From positions 100,578 to 164,577 of the forward strand of contig NZ_JBLWVT010000010.1 in assembly GCF_048268305.1 (NCBI RefSeq): DNA of 64,000 bases, given 5' to 3'. Within the stretch, counting starts at the first letter, position 1. Every line of letters starts with the position of its first letter. The position numbers and the translations under genes are program-made. The notes beneath the pieces were generated by a model. It was not told where the DNA came from. It saw only the letters and a program-made list of their open reading frames with translations, and searched no databases. This DNA comes from Pseudodonghicola sp048268305. Lineage in GTDB: Bacteria > Pseudomonadota > Alphaproteobacteria > Rhodobacterales > Rhodobacteraceae. Positions 43,207-52,875 of this stretch are shown here, piece by piece.

Positions 43207-43716
43207 TCAGCGCTTCTTGACGAACTCGGTCAGGATAACGATGCGCTGACCCTCGACCCGGCCCTCGATCTGGCCCGGATTGTCCTGAACCAGCGAAATG
43301 CCGCGCACCGCCGTGCCGCGCTTGGCGGTGAAATTGGCGCCCTTCACCGGCAAATCCTTGATCAGCACCACGGTGTCGCCCTGCGCCAGGGGAACGCCGT
43401 TGCTGTCCTTGTGGCCGGTGTCCTGCGGCACGTTCTCGACCCAGGCACGGGTGTCATCGTCGAGCCAGAGCTGCTCGGCCAGATCGCGCGCCCAGTCCTG
43501 ATCCGCCAACCGGTTCAACATCCGCGCCGACAGCACCTGAACCGCCGGCTCCTCAGACCACATCGACGACGACAGACAGCGCCAATGGTTCGCATCCGCC
43601 TCGCCCTCGATCTGGGCGATGCAGGTGTCGCAGAGATCGGCCGTGGCGCCAGCAGGGCCACCCGTGACAGCATAGGCGGTAAGGGGCGCGTCGGCGGAAC
43701 AGAGGGCGCAGGGCAT
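43207..43716 (-). CDS. phnA: PhnA domain protein
   Basis: 169 residues. Two CxxC pairs at the start (PCALCSADA and LCDTCIAQ) form a zinc ribbon, and the C-terminal PhnA domain reads DSNGVPLAQGDTVVLIKDLP and VKGANFTAKRGTAVRGI. Despite the name, E. coli PhnA (YjdM) is not needed for phosphonate use and the molecular role is unclear. Monocistronic, convergent with the entericidin gene. Confidence 0.85.
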   Translation of the reverse strand: MPCALCSADAPLTAYAVTGGPAGATADLCDTCIAQIEGEADANHWRCLSSSMWSEEPAVQVLSARMLNRLADQDWARDLAEQLWLDDDTRAWVENVPQDTGHKDSNGVPLAQGDTVVLIKDLPVKGANFTAKRGTAVRGISLVQDNPGQIEGRVEGQRIVILTEFVKKR

Positions 43717-43829
43717 CGGGTATCTCCGGAAATGTGGGTGTTGGGAGCGCTATAGGGGGTCACAACCGGAAGGGGAAGCCAAAAGCCCAATGACGTTGGG
43801 GGCATATCCCCAAGGTTTTTCCCCACACG

Positions 43830-43918
43830 AAGGGCGGCGCCCGGCCCGGCGGGGTGGGCGGCGAAGCGCCCGCCCCGTGGGGGGCGGGCCGGGCGCTGCC
43901 CGGGCTGACGCCCGGGCC
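43830..43918. repeat. Cluster of GC-rich palindromes
   Basis: Between the PhnA gene and lepA the sequence is almost pure G and C and folds into several hairpins. The 8-mer palindrome GCCCGGGC occurs at 43898-43905 and again at 43910-43917, separated by TGAC, and GCCCGCCCC pairs with GGGGCGGGC around 43868-43890. No gene reads through it. Confidence 0.6.
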
Positions 43919-43946
43919 GGCCTTGGGTCAAAGGCACATCCTGAAA

Positions 43947-43970
43947 TGAAAACGGCCCCGCTAGGGGCCG
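43947..43970 (-). terminator. Rho-independent terminator of lepA
   Basis: On the minus strand CGGCCCC (complement of 43964-43970) pairs with GGGGCCG (complement of 43953-43959) around a 4-nt loop and is followed by TTTTC. It lies 36 bp past the lepA stop. Confidence 0.85.
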
Positions 43971-44005
43971 CCTGTCTCAGAACCGCCGGCAGATTGCCCT
44001 GCCCC

Positions 44006-45805
<1,800 letters not shown>

Positions 45806-46164
45806 AAGCTGCGATATGTATGGGAACGCGATGCCCGTCAAGCGGACAGACGTGGCGCGCGCGATGTGCCACGCTTTCGCCACCGATTCCTTAATTTTGC
45901 CACAATCCGCCGCCATTGAACCTGCCATGGAAACAACCTGCACGGTAGAGGCAGGATCGAGGCAAGAGCAGTGATCCCCGGGACGTCCGGATATCAATCG
46001 AATACTCTCCAGGTAGGGGGCGGATCTTTGATCCGTCCCCTTTCCGATGGGGTGCGACAGCGTTGCGATTGCCCGAGAGCAACGAGTCAGACATAGTGCT
46101 GCGCAAACAGCACTGAGCCAGAAGGCCAGAAGCACGGGACGAAACCCCGGAACGAGGAAGAGCG
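45806..46164. other. Gene-free stretch upstream of lepA with a terminator-like hairpin
   Basis: Divergent upstream region of lepA and the small secreted protein gene. GGGGCGGATC (46017-46026) pairs with GATCCGTCCCC (46030-46040) with one bulged T and is followed by TTT, so it looks like a plus-strand terminator although no plus-strand gene precedes it. A second hairpin, AGTGCTG with CAGCACT, lies near 46096-46115. A small transcript or an attenuator for the gene at 46165 is possible. Confidence 0.45.
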
Positions 46165-46476
46165 ATGAAATACCTGCTGACCGTAACACTTTGCGCCGGC
46201 GCCCTGGGATGGATGGCCCCCGCCCCGACCGAAGCCGGCTCCATCGAACGCGCCTGCCGCCAATCGAACCGCACGGCCGCCTCACCCGAGCTGTGCAGCT
46301 GCATCCAGCGCGTCGCCAACACCAGCCTCAGCGCCTCGGAACGGCGTAAGGTGGCCCGCTGGTTCGACAACCCGCACCAGGCGCAGGAAGTCCGCCAGTC
46401 CAGCCGCAGCGGCGATGCCAAGCTGTGGCAACGTTACCGTGCCTTCGGCGACCGCGCTGCCGAGGTCTGCGGCTGA
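46165..46476 (+). CDS. Small secreted protein with four conserved cysteines
   Basis: 103 residues, GAGGAAGAG upstream of the ATG. A signal peptide (LLTVTLCAGALGWMAPAPTE) ends near residue 24. The mature part is basic and helical with cysteines in ERACRQ, LCSCIQRVAN and EVCG that can form two disulfides. Related Rhodobacterales proteins are sometimes called arginine transporter without basis. The role is unknown; it stands alone between lepA and the convergent HisD-like gene. Confidence 0.8.
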   Translation: MKYLLTVTLCAGALGWMAPAPTEAGSIERACRQSNRTAASPELCSCIQRVANTSLSASERRKVARWFDNPHQAQEVRQSSRSGDAKLWQRYRAFGDRAAEVCG

Positions 46477-46490
46477 AGCCCTTTGGTCAG

Positions 46491-46511
46491 GGCGACGCCA
46501 CAGGCGTCGCC
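46491..46511. terminator. Bidirectional terminator-like hairpin
   Basis: GGCGACGCC (46491-46499) pairs perfectly with GGCGTCGCC (46503-46511) around a 3-nt loop, between two convergent genes (stops at 46476 and 46519). The T-rich tail is weak on both sides. Confidence 0.6.
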
Positions 46512-46518
46512 GTTCTGA

Positions 46519-47826
46519 TCAGCCCATCCCACCAACCGCCAGCCTGAGCGGCGGATGTACCCGCGCCAGACGCAGATCGGCGCTGCGGGCGTGGCCCTCC
46601 ATGCCCTCGGCCCGGCTGATGATCGCCGTCGCCCGCGCCAGATCGGGCAGCGCCGCCTCGGTGACGCGCTGCCAGGTCACCGTCTTCAGGAACTTGTGCA
46701 CGCTGAGCCCGCCGGTATAGCGCGCCGCCCGCGCCGTCGGCAGCACATGGTTCGGCCCCGCCGCCTTGTCGCCGAAGGCGACCGTCGTCTCTGCCCCCAG
46801 AAACAGCGAACCATAGGCGCCAAGCCGCCCGCGCCACCAATCCAGATCCTCCGCCTGCACATGCAGATGCTCAGGCGCATAGCGATCGGCCAATGCCGCC
46901 ATCTCGTCGCGCGAGGCACAGAGCGTGATTTCTCCCAACGCCTCCCAGGCCGCTCGGGCGGCGCTGGCGTTCGGCTCGGGCAGCTCGTCGAAACAGCCGG
47001 GCAGCAGCCGCAGCACCGCCTCGGCCAGCGGCCGGTGATCGGTGACCAGCCAGACCGGAGAGGTCGCCCCATGTTCAGCCTGTGCCGCCAGATCCCAGGC
47101 CACGGTGCGGGGATCGGCGCTGCGATCCGCCACGATCAGCAGATCGGTGGGGCCGGCGAACATGTCGATACCGACCGGGCCGAACAATTGCCGCTTGGCC
47201 TCGGCCACGAAGGCATTGCCGGGGCCCACCAGGATATCGGCGGGCGGCGCTCCGAACATCCCCTGCGCCATCGCCGCCACCCCCTGCACGCCCCCCAGCA
47301 CCAGAACCCGGTCGACCCCGGCCAGCGACATGGCGTAAAGCAGCGCCGGCGGCACCCCCTCGCCCCCTCGCGGCGGCGTACAGGCGGTGACATCCGCAAC
47401 CCCCGCCGCCCGCGCCGTGGCGATCGTCATCAGGGCCGAGGCGATATGGGCATAGCGCCCGCCGGGCACATAGCAGCCGGCGGCGGCAAGCGGGATCTGC
47501 CGCTGCCCGGCCAGCAGGCCCGGGCGCAGCTCGACCTCGAACTCCTGCGCCGAGGCGCGCTGTGCCTCGGCAAACCGGCGGATGTTCTCATGCGCATAGC
47601 CGATCGCCAGCTTCAACGCCTCGGGCACCTGATCGGCTGCCGCGCGCATCTCCGCCACGGACACCACCACCGGCCCCTCCCAGCCGTCGAGCCTCTGGGC
47701 ATAGTCCAGCGCCACCGCCTCGCCACCAGCGGCCAGCCGCGCCAGCATGATCGCCACGCTGTCGGCCACTTCGCCCCCCGCAGCGACGGCCAAGGTTTGG
47801 GCAGCTTTCAAAACTTCAATGGGCAT
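46519..47826 (-). CDS. HisD-family NAD-dependent alcohol dehydrogenase (histidinol dehydrogenase paralogue)
   Basis: 435 residues with the complete HisD site: zinc ligands Q249 and H252 (AAQAEHGA), D353 (FGDKAAGPNH) and H412 (EGMEGHARSADLR), catalytic E319-H320 (YAPEHLHV), and NAD-binding CYVPGGRYAH near 118-127. No his genes are near. It is divergent from its own LysR regulator, which is how catabolic HisD paralogues such as sulfopropanediol dehydrogenase HpsN are arranged in marine Rhodobacterales. I infer a substrate other than histidinol, possibly a sulfonated or amino diol. Genuine histidine biosynthesis cannot be ruled out by sequence reading alone. Confidence 0.85.
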   Translation of the reverse strand: MPIEVLKAAQTLAVAAGGEVADSVAIMLARLAAGGEAVALDYAQRLDGWEGPVVVSVAEMRAAADQVPEALKLAIGYAHENIRRFAEAQRASAQEFEVELRPGLLAGQRQIPLAAAGCYVPGGRYAHIASALMTIATARAAGVADVTACTPPRGGEGVPPALLYAMSLAGVDRVLVLGGVQGVAAMAQGMFGAPPADILVGPGNAFVAEAKRQLFGPVGIDMFAGPTDLLIVADRSADPRTVAWDLAAQAEHGATSPVWLVTDHRPLAEAVLRLLPGCFDELPEPNASAARAAWEALGEITLCASRDEMAALADRYAPEHLHVQAEDLDWWRGRLGAYGSLFLGAETTVAFGDKAAGPNHVLPTARAARYTGGLSVHKFLKTVTWQRVTEAALPDLARATAIISRAEGMEGHARSADLRLARVHPPLRLAVGGMG

Positions 47827-47917
47827 GATGGCTCCTCACTGGCGCGGCCACGTTGTGGAGGGCTTGACCGGCGCGATGGCTATATTCACAAAAGACAAAA
47901 CTACGAGGAAACGCGAC

Positions 47918-48883
47918 ATGCTCATGAAAGGCGTCACGCTGCGCGGGCTCGAAGTCTTCGCGGCACTGGGAGCCACCGGCTCGGTGGCCCAGGCGGCCGA
48001 GATGACCGGCCTCAGCCAACCCGCCGTCAGCCAGCAGCTCCGCAACCTGGAAACCGCACTTGGGGCGGAGCTGGTCGATCATGGCCGCCGCCCGATGGTG
48101 CTGACCCCGGCCGGTCGCAGCTTTCTGGCGCGGACCGAGGCGGTGCTGTCGGAACTGCGGCTGGCGCAGAGCGAGCTGACGGTGATGGACCTCAGCGAAC
48201 TGACCACCCTGTCCTTCGGGATCATCGACGATTTCGACAATGATCTGACGCCGCGGCTGGTCACCATCCTGGCCGAAAGCCTGACCCGCTGCCGGTTCAA
48301 GATGATCACCGCCCCCAGCCATGAGATCAACGAGGCGCTGGAGGACCGCCGGCTGCATATCGCCGTCGCCGCCAGCACCGGAGAGCTGCGCGAAGGCATC
48401 GCCGAATACCGGCTGGTGCGCGACCCCTTTGTCCTGGTGGCCCCTCGCGGCGCCGTGCAGGACCGGCACAACGTCATGGAATCGCTCACCACCCTGCCTT
48501 TCCTGCGCTATGCCAAGGAACAGATGATCTCGCGCCAGATCGAGGCGCAGCTGGCGCGCCAGCGGCTGCATTTCGAGGAGCGGTTCGAGATCGGCAGTCA
48601 CCTGGCGCTGATGGCCATGGTGTCGCGGCGGATCGGCTGGGCGCTGACCACCCCCTTGGGCTATATGCGCGCCGGTCGCTTTCACGATGACCTCGACGTC
48701 TTCCCGCTGCCCTTCCCGGCCTTTTCGCGCACCATTTCGCTCTTTGCCGCGGCCGACTGGGCCGACCGGGTACCGCGCGACGTGGCCCAGACCATGCGCC
48801 GGCTGGTCCGCAGCCAGATGATAGACCCAGTGGTCAACCGGCTGCCCTGGCTGGCCGGCCAGCTTCGGGTGATCGAGGAATAG
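47918..48883 (+). CDS. LysR-family regulator divergent from the HisD-like gene
   Basis: 321 residues from the ATG at 47918 (ACGAGGAAAC upstream). The winged helix is LRGLEVFAALGATGSVAQAA, then LSQPAVSQQLRNLETALGAE. The effector domain follows, with MDLSELTTLSFGIIDDFDND starting the first lobe. Only about 90 bp separate it from the HisD-like gene in the opposite direction, so it very probably controls that gene. The effector should be the enzyme's substrate or product. Confidence 0.9.
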   Translation: MLMKGVTLRGLEVFAALGATGSVAQAAEMTGLSQPAVSQQLRNLETALGAELVDHGRRPMVLTPAGRSFLARTEAVLSELRLAQSELTVMDLSELTTLSFGIIDDFDNDLTPRLVTILAESLTRCRFKMITAPSHEINEALEDRRLHIAVAASTGELREGIAEYRLVRDPFVLVAPRGAVQDRHNVMESLTTLPFLRYAKEQMISRQIEAQLARQRLHFEERFEIGSHLALMAMVSRRIGWALTTPLGYMRAGRFHDDLDVFPLPFPAFSRTISLFAAADWADRVPRDVAQTMRRLVRSQMIDPVVNRLPWLAGQLRVIEE

Positions 48884-49042
48884 GACCGTCGAGAAAGGGT
48901 GATCGGGCGACATGGGCAAGGGCTCGGAACCGGGACGCCCTATCCCACCGCCGCGCCGCTCACCGGGCAAGAGCCGCCGGGCAAGATTTCACATCATCAG
49001 ACGGCAGATTTGACTTCGCTTAATCTTGACCGCGAAACAGCC

Positions 49043-49492
49043 TCAAGCTTCGGCAGAAAGATGACGCCTCAGCCCCTCGGCCGCCGCCTCGATCAGATCA
49101 AGCGCAGCGTCTAAATCGCGGGTATAATAGGGGTCGGGCACGTGATCGGCGCCGGTCTCCGGCGCGTAATCGGTGAACAGCCGCACCGGCGTCGCCCGAC
49201 CCGCCGGGCGCAGCGCCTCGATCTCGCGCAGGTTATTGCCATCCATCGCCAGGATCAGATCGAACCGGTCGAAATCCGCCGCCTCGAACTGCCGCGCGCG
49301 CAGATCGCCAAGCTCGATCCCTCGCGCCCGCGCCGCCGCCTGCATCGGGCCATAGGGCGGCTCCCCCACATGCCAATCCGAGGTGCCGGCGCTGTCGATC
49401 CGATGGCCCGGCAGCAGGCTGCGCGCCACCCCTTCCGCCGCCGGCGAGCGGCAGATATTGCCAAGGCAGACAAAGAGAATACGGCTGGTCAT
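49043..49492 (-). CDS. Low-molecular-weight protein tyrosine phosphatase family protein
   Basis: 149 residues from the ATG at 49492, with GGAGT upstream. The P-loop is CLGNICRS (C9-S16, the CX5R motif with catalytic C9 and R15), and the general acid Asp is in VPDPYYTRDLD near the C-terminus. It dephosphorylates protein tyrosine or arginine phosphate; no kinase gene is adjacent. It is divergent from the sirtuin gene with 53 bp between starts. Confidence 0.93.
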   Translation of the reverse strand: MTSRILFVCLGNICRSPAAEGVARSLLPGHRIDSAGTSDWHVGEPPYGPMQAAARARGIELGDLRARQFEAADFDRFDLILAMDGNNLREIEALRPAGRATPVRLFTDYAPETGADHVPDPYYTRDLDAALDLIEAAAEGLRRHLSAEA

Positions 49493-49545
49493 CGGGCACT
49501 CCTTCCGCCACCCTGATAGGACAGCCAACGCGCAGGGAAAAGCCC

Positions 49546-50238
49546 ATGGAAAAGATCGTCATCCTGACCGGCGCCGGCATCTCGGCCGAAAGCGGCCTCG
49601 GCACCTTCCGCGACGAGGGCGGCCTCTGGGCCCAGCACCGCATCGAGGATGTGGCGACGCCGGAAGGCTTCGCCCGCGACCCCGCCCTGGTGCAGGAGTT
49701 TTATAACATGCGCCGCATCCAGGCGGCCGAGGCCCGCCCCAATGCCGCCCATGCGGCGCTGGCAGAGCTGCAAAGAACGTTTCCCGGCGAGGTGGTGATC
49801 GTCACCCAGAATGTCGACGACCTGCACGAAAAGGCCGGCGCCACCGGGGTTCTGCACATGCACGGCCAGCTCGACCAGGCGCTCTGCGCCGCCTGCGGCC
49901 ATCGCTGGCGGGCGCCGATGCGGATGGCAAAGGGGGAACCCTGCCCCGCCTGTCAAAATCCCACCGCGCGCCCGGACATCGTCTGGTTCGGCGAGATGCC
50001 CTATTACATGGACCAGATCTTCGACCATCTGATGAACGCGGATATCTTCGCGGCCATCGGCACCTCGGGTCAGGTCTATCCCGCCGCAGGCTTCGTGCAG
50101 GAGGCCAGCGCCGCCGGCGCCCGAACGATCGAGTTGAACCTCGCCCCCTCCGCCGTGGTCTCGCAATTCGACGACACCCGCTTCGGCCCGGCCACCCGGA
50201 CCGTCCCCGCCTGGGTGGCAGAGCTGTTGGCGCGCTGA
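49546..50238 (+). CDS. cobB: NAD-dependent protein deacylase, sirtuin class III (CobB)
   Basis: 230 residues. NAD-binding GAGISAESGLGTFRD (9-23), TQNVDDLHE (87-95), catalytic H106 (LHMHGQL) and a zinc site of two CxxC pairs (LCAACGH, PCPACQ). Y53 and R56 in FYNMRR are the YxxR pair that binds succinyl or malonyl groups, marking a class III sirtuin that removes acidic acyl groups as well as acetyl. It reverses lysine acylation, for example on acyl-CoA synthetases. Confidence 0.94.
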   Translation: MEKIVILTGAGISAESGLGTFRDEGGLWAQHRIEDVATPEGFARDPALVQEFYNMRRIQAAEARPNAAHAALAELQRTFPGEVVIVTQNVDDLHEKAGATGVLHMHGQLDQALCAACGHRWRAPMRMAKGEPCPACQNPTARPDIVWFGEMPYYMDQIFDHLMNADIFAAIGTSGQVYPAAGFVQEASAAGARTIELNLAPSAVVSQFDDTRFGPATRTVPAWVAELLAR

Positions 50239-50274
50239 GCCCTCCCCCGCGGCGGGCTTTGGCGCCAGGGCAAC

Positions 50275-50303
50275 GAAAAGGGCCGCACCCGAAGATGCGG
50301 CCC
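50275..50303 (-). terminator. Rho-independent terminator of the PCu(A)C gene
   Basis: On the minus strand GGGCCGCA (complement of 50296-50303) pairs with TGCGGCCC (complement of 50280-50287) around an 8-nt loop and is followed by TTTTCG. It lies 24 bp past the stop of the copper chaperone gene. Confidence 0.85.
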
Positions 50304-50326
50304 GATGACTGGCGGGCTACGCCCGA

Positions 50327-50824
50327 TCAGTTGCTCATCTTCATCTGGCCGTGCTGATGCTGCATCTGCATAGCACCCTCAGGGGCGCGCTCCAGATCCA
50401 CCGGCACCTCGACGGTCATCTCGCCGGCCTTCTCGAACGTCAGGGTGATCTTGATGACCTCGCCCTGCACCAGCGGGTGAGTGAGCCCCATCAGCATTAC
50501 ATGATCGCCGCCACGCGCCAGCGCATGGCTGCCATGGGCGGGGATCGGAAAGCCTTCCTCGACCTTCACCATGCTCATGACACCCTGGCCGTTGTCCTTG
50601 TGGGTGTGCAGTTCGACCCGCATGGCGACGTCCGAGCTGGCGCCGATCAGCCGATCGTCCTGGTCGCCCTCATTCATCAGCACCATGAAGGCGGCGCCAG
50701 ATTTCGACATGGCGGTCGAGGCGCGGGCATAGGGATCCTGCACCATGATATCACCGGCAAGCGCCGGCAGGGCAAAGGCGAAAGCCGCGGTGGCGGCAGC
50801 GAAAAGCGTGGTCTTGACGGACAT
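50327..50824 (-). CDS. Periplasmic copper chaperone PCu(A)C
   Basis: 165 residues from the ATG at 50824 (GGAG upstream). A signal peptide ends ALAGD. The PCu(A)C copper site has the family HxnMx21HxM pattern: HTHKDNGQGVMSM and HVMLMGLTHPL, plus the C-terminal Met/His tail MQMQHQHGQMKM. It delivers Cu(I) to the CuA centre of cytochrome c oxidase together with Sco proteins. A DUF2946 gene follows upstream on the same strand, as often seen with copper genes. Confidence 0.93.
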   Translation of the reverse strand: MSVKTTLFAAATAAFAFALPALAGDIMVQDPYARASTAMSKSGAAFMVLMNEGDQDDRLIGASSDVAMRVELHTHKDNGQGVMSMVKVEEGFPIPAHGSHALARGGDHVMLMGLTHPLVQGEVIKITLTFEKAGEMTVEVPVDLERAPEGAMQMQHQHGQMKMSN

Positions 50825-50880
50825 GATCTGTGTCTCCTCTTGCGATCGTCGTCTGTGTCTTCGGGTATTCTGTCGAGACG

Positions 50881-51231
50881 TCAGACCGCGGCGGGAGGAT
50901 CGCGGGCGCAGGCGGTCAGAACCGCGGTTTCGGCGCAAAGCCCGAGGTGCCGGCTGGAGAAAGCGCGCCCCACCACCGCCAGCGGCACCGGAGCGATCGC
51001 CGGCGGGGTCACGAAGGCGAGGAAATGCAGCGCGAAGTCGGGGCAGATATGCGGCGGGCCGGTGGGTTTGCCGGTCTCGTCGACATAGACGGTCAGCGGG
51101 CCGGTGCCAGTGCAAAGCTCGATCTGCCCGGCAACGCCGGCGGCACCGCGGGCAATGGCCATGCTCTGGCTGGTCAGGGCCATCACGGCGACCAGGGCCA
51201 GGGCCAGATATGCGCGCCACCTGCGGGTCAT
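50881..51231 (-). CDS. DUF2946 family membrane or secreted protein
   Basis: 116 residues with one hydrophobic N-terminal segment (LALALVAVMALTSQSMAIA), three to four cysteines (ELCTG, HICPDF, GLCAE, TACAR) and a central patch (DFALHFLAF). The spacing of the cysteines matches DUF2946, small proteins often found beside copper chaperones and TonB-dependent copper receptors. It precedes the PCu(A)C gene by 56 bp on the same strand and may be cotranscribed; a role in copper handling is inferred. Confidence 0.75.
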   Translation of the reverse strand: MTRRWRAYLALALVAVMALTSQSMAIARGAAGVAGQIELCTGTGPLTVYVDETGKPTGPPHICPDFALHFLAFVTPPAIAPVPLAVVGRAFSSRHLGLCAETAVLTACARDPPAAV

Positions 51232-51298
51232 AGCCGCAGCATATAGTCAGGCGCAGCCCCCGCCGGCAAGCGCAAAGGCGCCGCAGCGCAAAAGGCAA

Positions 51299-51324
51299 AA
51301 CCCCGCACCAGACGGTACGGGGTT
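51299..51324 (-). terminator. Rho-independent terminator of rpmB
   Basis: AACCCCGTACC (complement of 51314-51324) pairs with GGTGCGGGGTT (complement of 51299-51309) around 4 nt, with one G-U pair that forms only in the minus-strand RNA, followed by TTGCCTTTT. It lies about 30 bp past the rpmB stop. Confidence 0.8.
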
Positions 51325-51352
51325 CGCGAAATCTGCGATGGATCGAAAAGGA

Positions 51353-51646
51353 TCAGGCAGCCTTGGCAGCGGCGGCCTTGGCGATCTCTTTCTTGATCTT
51401 CAGCGCGTTATCGGACAGTTCCTCGTCCTTGGCCTTGGCCAGGAAGGCGTCCAGACCACCACGGTGGTCGACGCTGCGCAGGGCGGCAGCCGAAATCCGC
51501 AGCTTGACGCCACGGCCCAGCGTTTCCGACTGCAGCGTCACATCATTCAGGTTCGGCAGAAAACGGCGGCGGGTTCTGTTGTTGGCATGGCTGACGTTGT
51601 TGCCAGTCATGGGGCCTTTACCGGTCAGTTCGCAACGGCGCGACAT
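51353..51646 (-). CDS. rpmB: 50S ribosomal protein L28
   Basis: 97 residues. The start SRRCELTGKGPMTGNNVSHA and the block NNRTRRRFLPNLNDV are diagnostic of L28; the C-terminal extension with KKEIAKAAAAKAA is typical of alphaproteobacteria. Monocistronic with its own terminator. Confidence 0.98.
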   Translation of the reverse strand: MSRRCELTGKGPMTGNNVSHANNRTRRRFLPNLNDVTLQSETLGRGVKLRISAAALRSVDHRGGLDAFLAKAKDEELSDNALKIKKEIAKAAAAKAA

Positions 51647-51821
51647 GGTTTTATCCTCGTCTTTTCTCGGGCGCTGTCGCGGGGTCTTGGCACCCCTTGC
51701 TTTGGCCCTGCAAATAACAGGGGCGCCGCTTTGGCAGCGCCCGGAATCTCGTTCGCAGGCTATTACGCGCGCGATAGGGAATCGTCAAGCCCTGCCGGCA
51801 AGGGACAGGGCCCTGCCCCCC

Positions 51822-52805
51822 TCACTTCCCCAGATGATCGCGCAACATCTCCTCCGCCGCCACAGCGGGCGAGATGTCACCTGCGGCCACCCGGGCCGAG
51901 AGATCGGCCATCGCCGATTTCGCCGCTGCCGTCTCCAGCCGCGCCAGCAAGGCCTGACGCACCTCCTGATCGAACCAGTAGAGCGCCTGATCGGCGCGCC
52001 GACGGTCCCAGAAGCCATTCTCGCGCCGCCAGCGAATCAGCGCCTGCATCTCGACCCAGGCCTCGGTCAGCCCCGCCTCGGTCTGGGCCGAGACCATCAT
52101 CGCCTTGGGAAAGCCCTCCGGATCCTGCGGCCGCTTGCGCAGCAGCCTGAGCGCGCCCGCATAGTCCGAACAGGTCCGCGTCGCCGCCGGCTTCAGATCG
52201 CCGTCGGCCTTGTTGACCAGGATGATATCGGCCATTTCCATGATGCCGCGCTTGACGCCCTGCAGCTCATCGCCGCCGGCCGGGGCCAGCAGCAGGATGA
52301 AGAGATCGGACATCTCGGCCACCACGGTTTCCGACTGGCCCACGCCCACCGTCTCGATCAGGATCACGTCGAAGCCCGCCGCCTCGCACAGCTCCACTGC
52401 CTCGCGGGTGCGGCGCGCCACACCGCCCAGATGCGACTGGCTGGGAGAGGGGCGAATGAAGGCCATCGGATCGCGGCTCAGCCGCTCCATCCGGGTCTTG
52501 TCGCCCAGGATCGAGCCGCCCGACCGCGCGGAAGAGGGATCGACCGCCAGCACCGCGACCCGCAGCCCCTGAGCGGTCAGCATCATGCCGAACGCCTCGA
52601 TGAAGGTGGATTTCCCCACCCCCGGCGTGCCCGACAGACCGATCCGCACCGCCTGGCGCCCGGCCATGCGCAGATGGTCCAAGAGCGCCGCCGCCTCGGC
52701 CCGGTGATCGGCGCGGCGGCTTTCCACCAGCGTGATCGCCCGCGCCAGCGCACGCCGGTCGCCGTTCAAGATCTTGTCACCGAGGTCCTGTATCTGCATG
52801 CCCAT
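51822..52805 (-). CDS. meaB: Methylmalonyl-CoA mutase-associated GTPase MeaB
   Basis: 327 residues of the G3E family. Walker A GTPGVGKS (59-66), the SIMIBI-class motifs VAVLAVDPSSARSGGSILGD and ILIETVGVGQSE, and NKADGD for guanine recognition are present. MeaB loads and protects the adenosylcobalamin of methylmalonyl-CoA mutase, which links it to the B12 operon at 9-14 kb. The mutase gene is not in the window. Confidence 0.95.
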   Translation of the reverse strand: MGMQIQDLGDKILNGDRRALARAITLVESRRADHRAEAAALLDHLRMAGRQAVRIGLSGTPGVGKSTFIEAFGMMLTAQGLRVAVLAVDPSSARSGGSILGDKTRMERLSRDPMAFIRPSPSQSHLGGVARRTREAVELCEAAGFDVILIETVGVGQSETVVAEMSDLFILLLAPAGGDELQGVKRGIMEMADIILVNKADGDLKPAATRTCSDYAGALRLLRKRPQDPEGFPKAMMVSAQTEAGLTEAWVEMQALIRWRRENGFWDRRRADQALYWFDQEVRQALLARLETAAAKSAMADLSARVAAGDISPAVAAEEMLRDHLGK

Positions 52806-52875
52806 ATCCTGCCGGTCCGGCGCCCTTCATGCCTTGGCCGGACGGCCTTTGTCCAGTGCGGAGGGCTGCGGCCGC

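Noticed and set aside
46555..48243. 562-codon plus-strand open frame
   Set aside because: It runs antisense to the HisD-like gene and into the wrong frame of the LysR gene; no family features.
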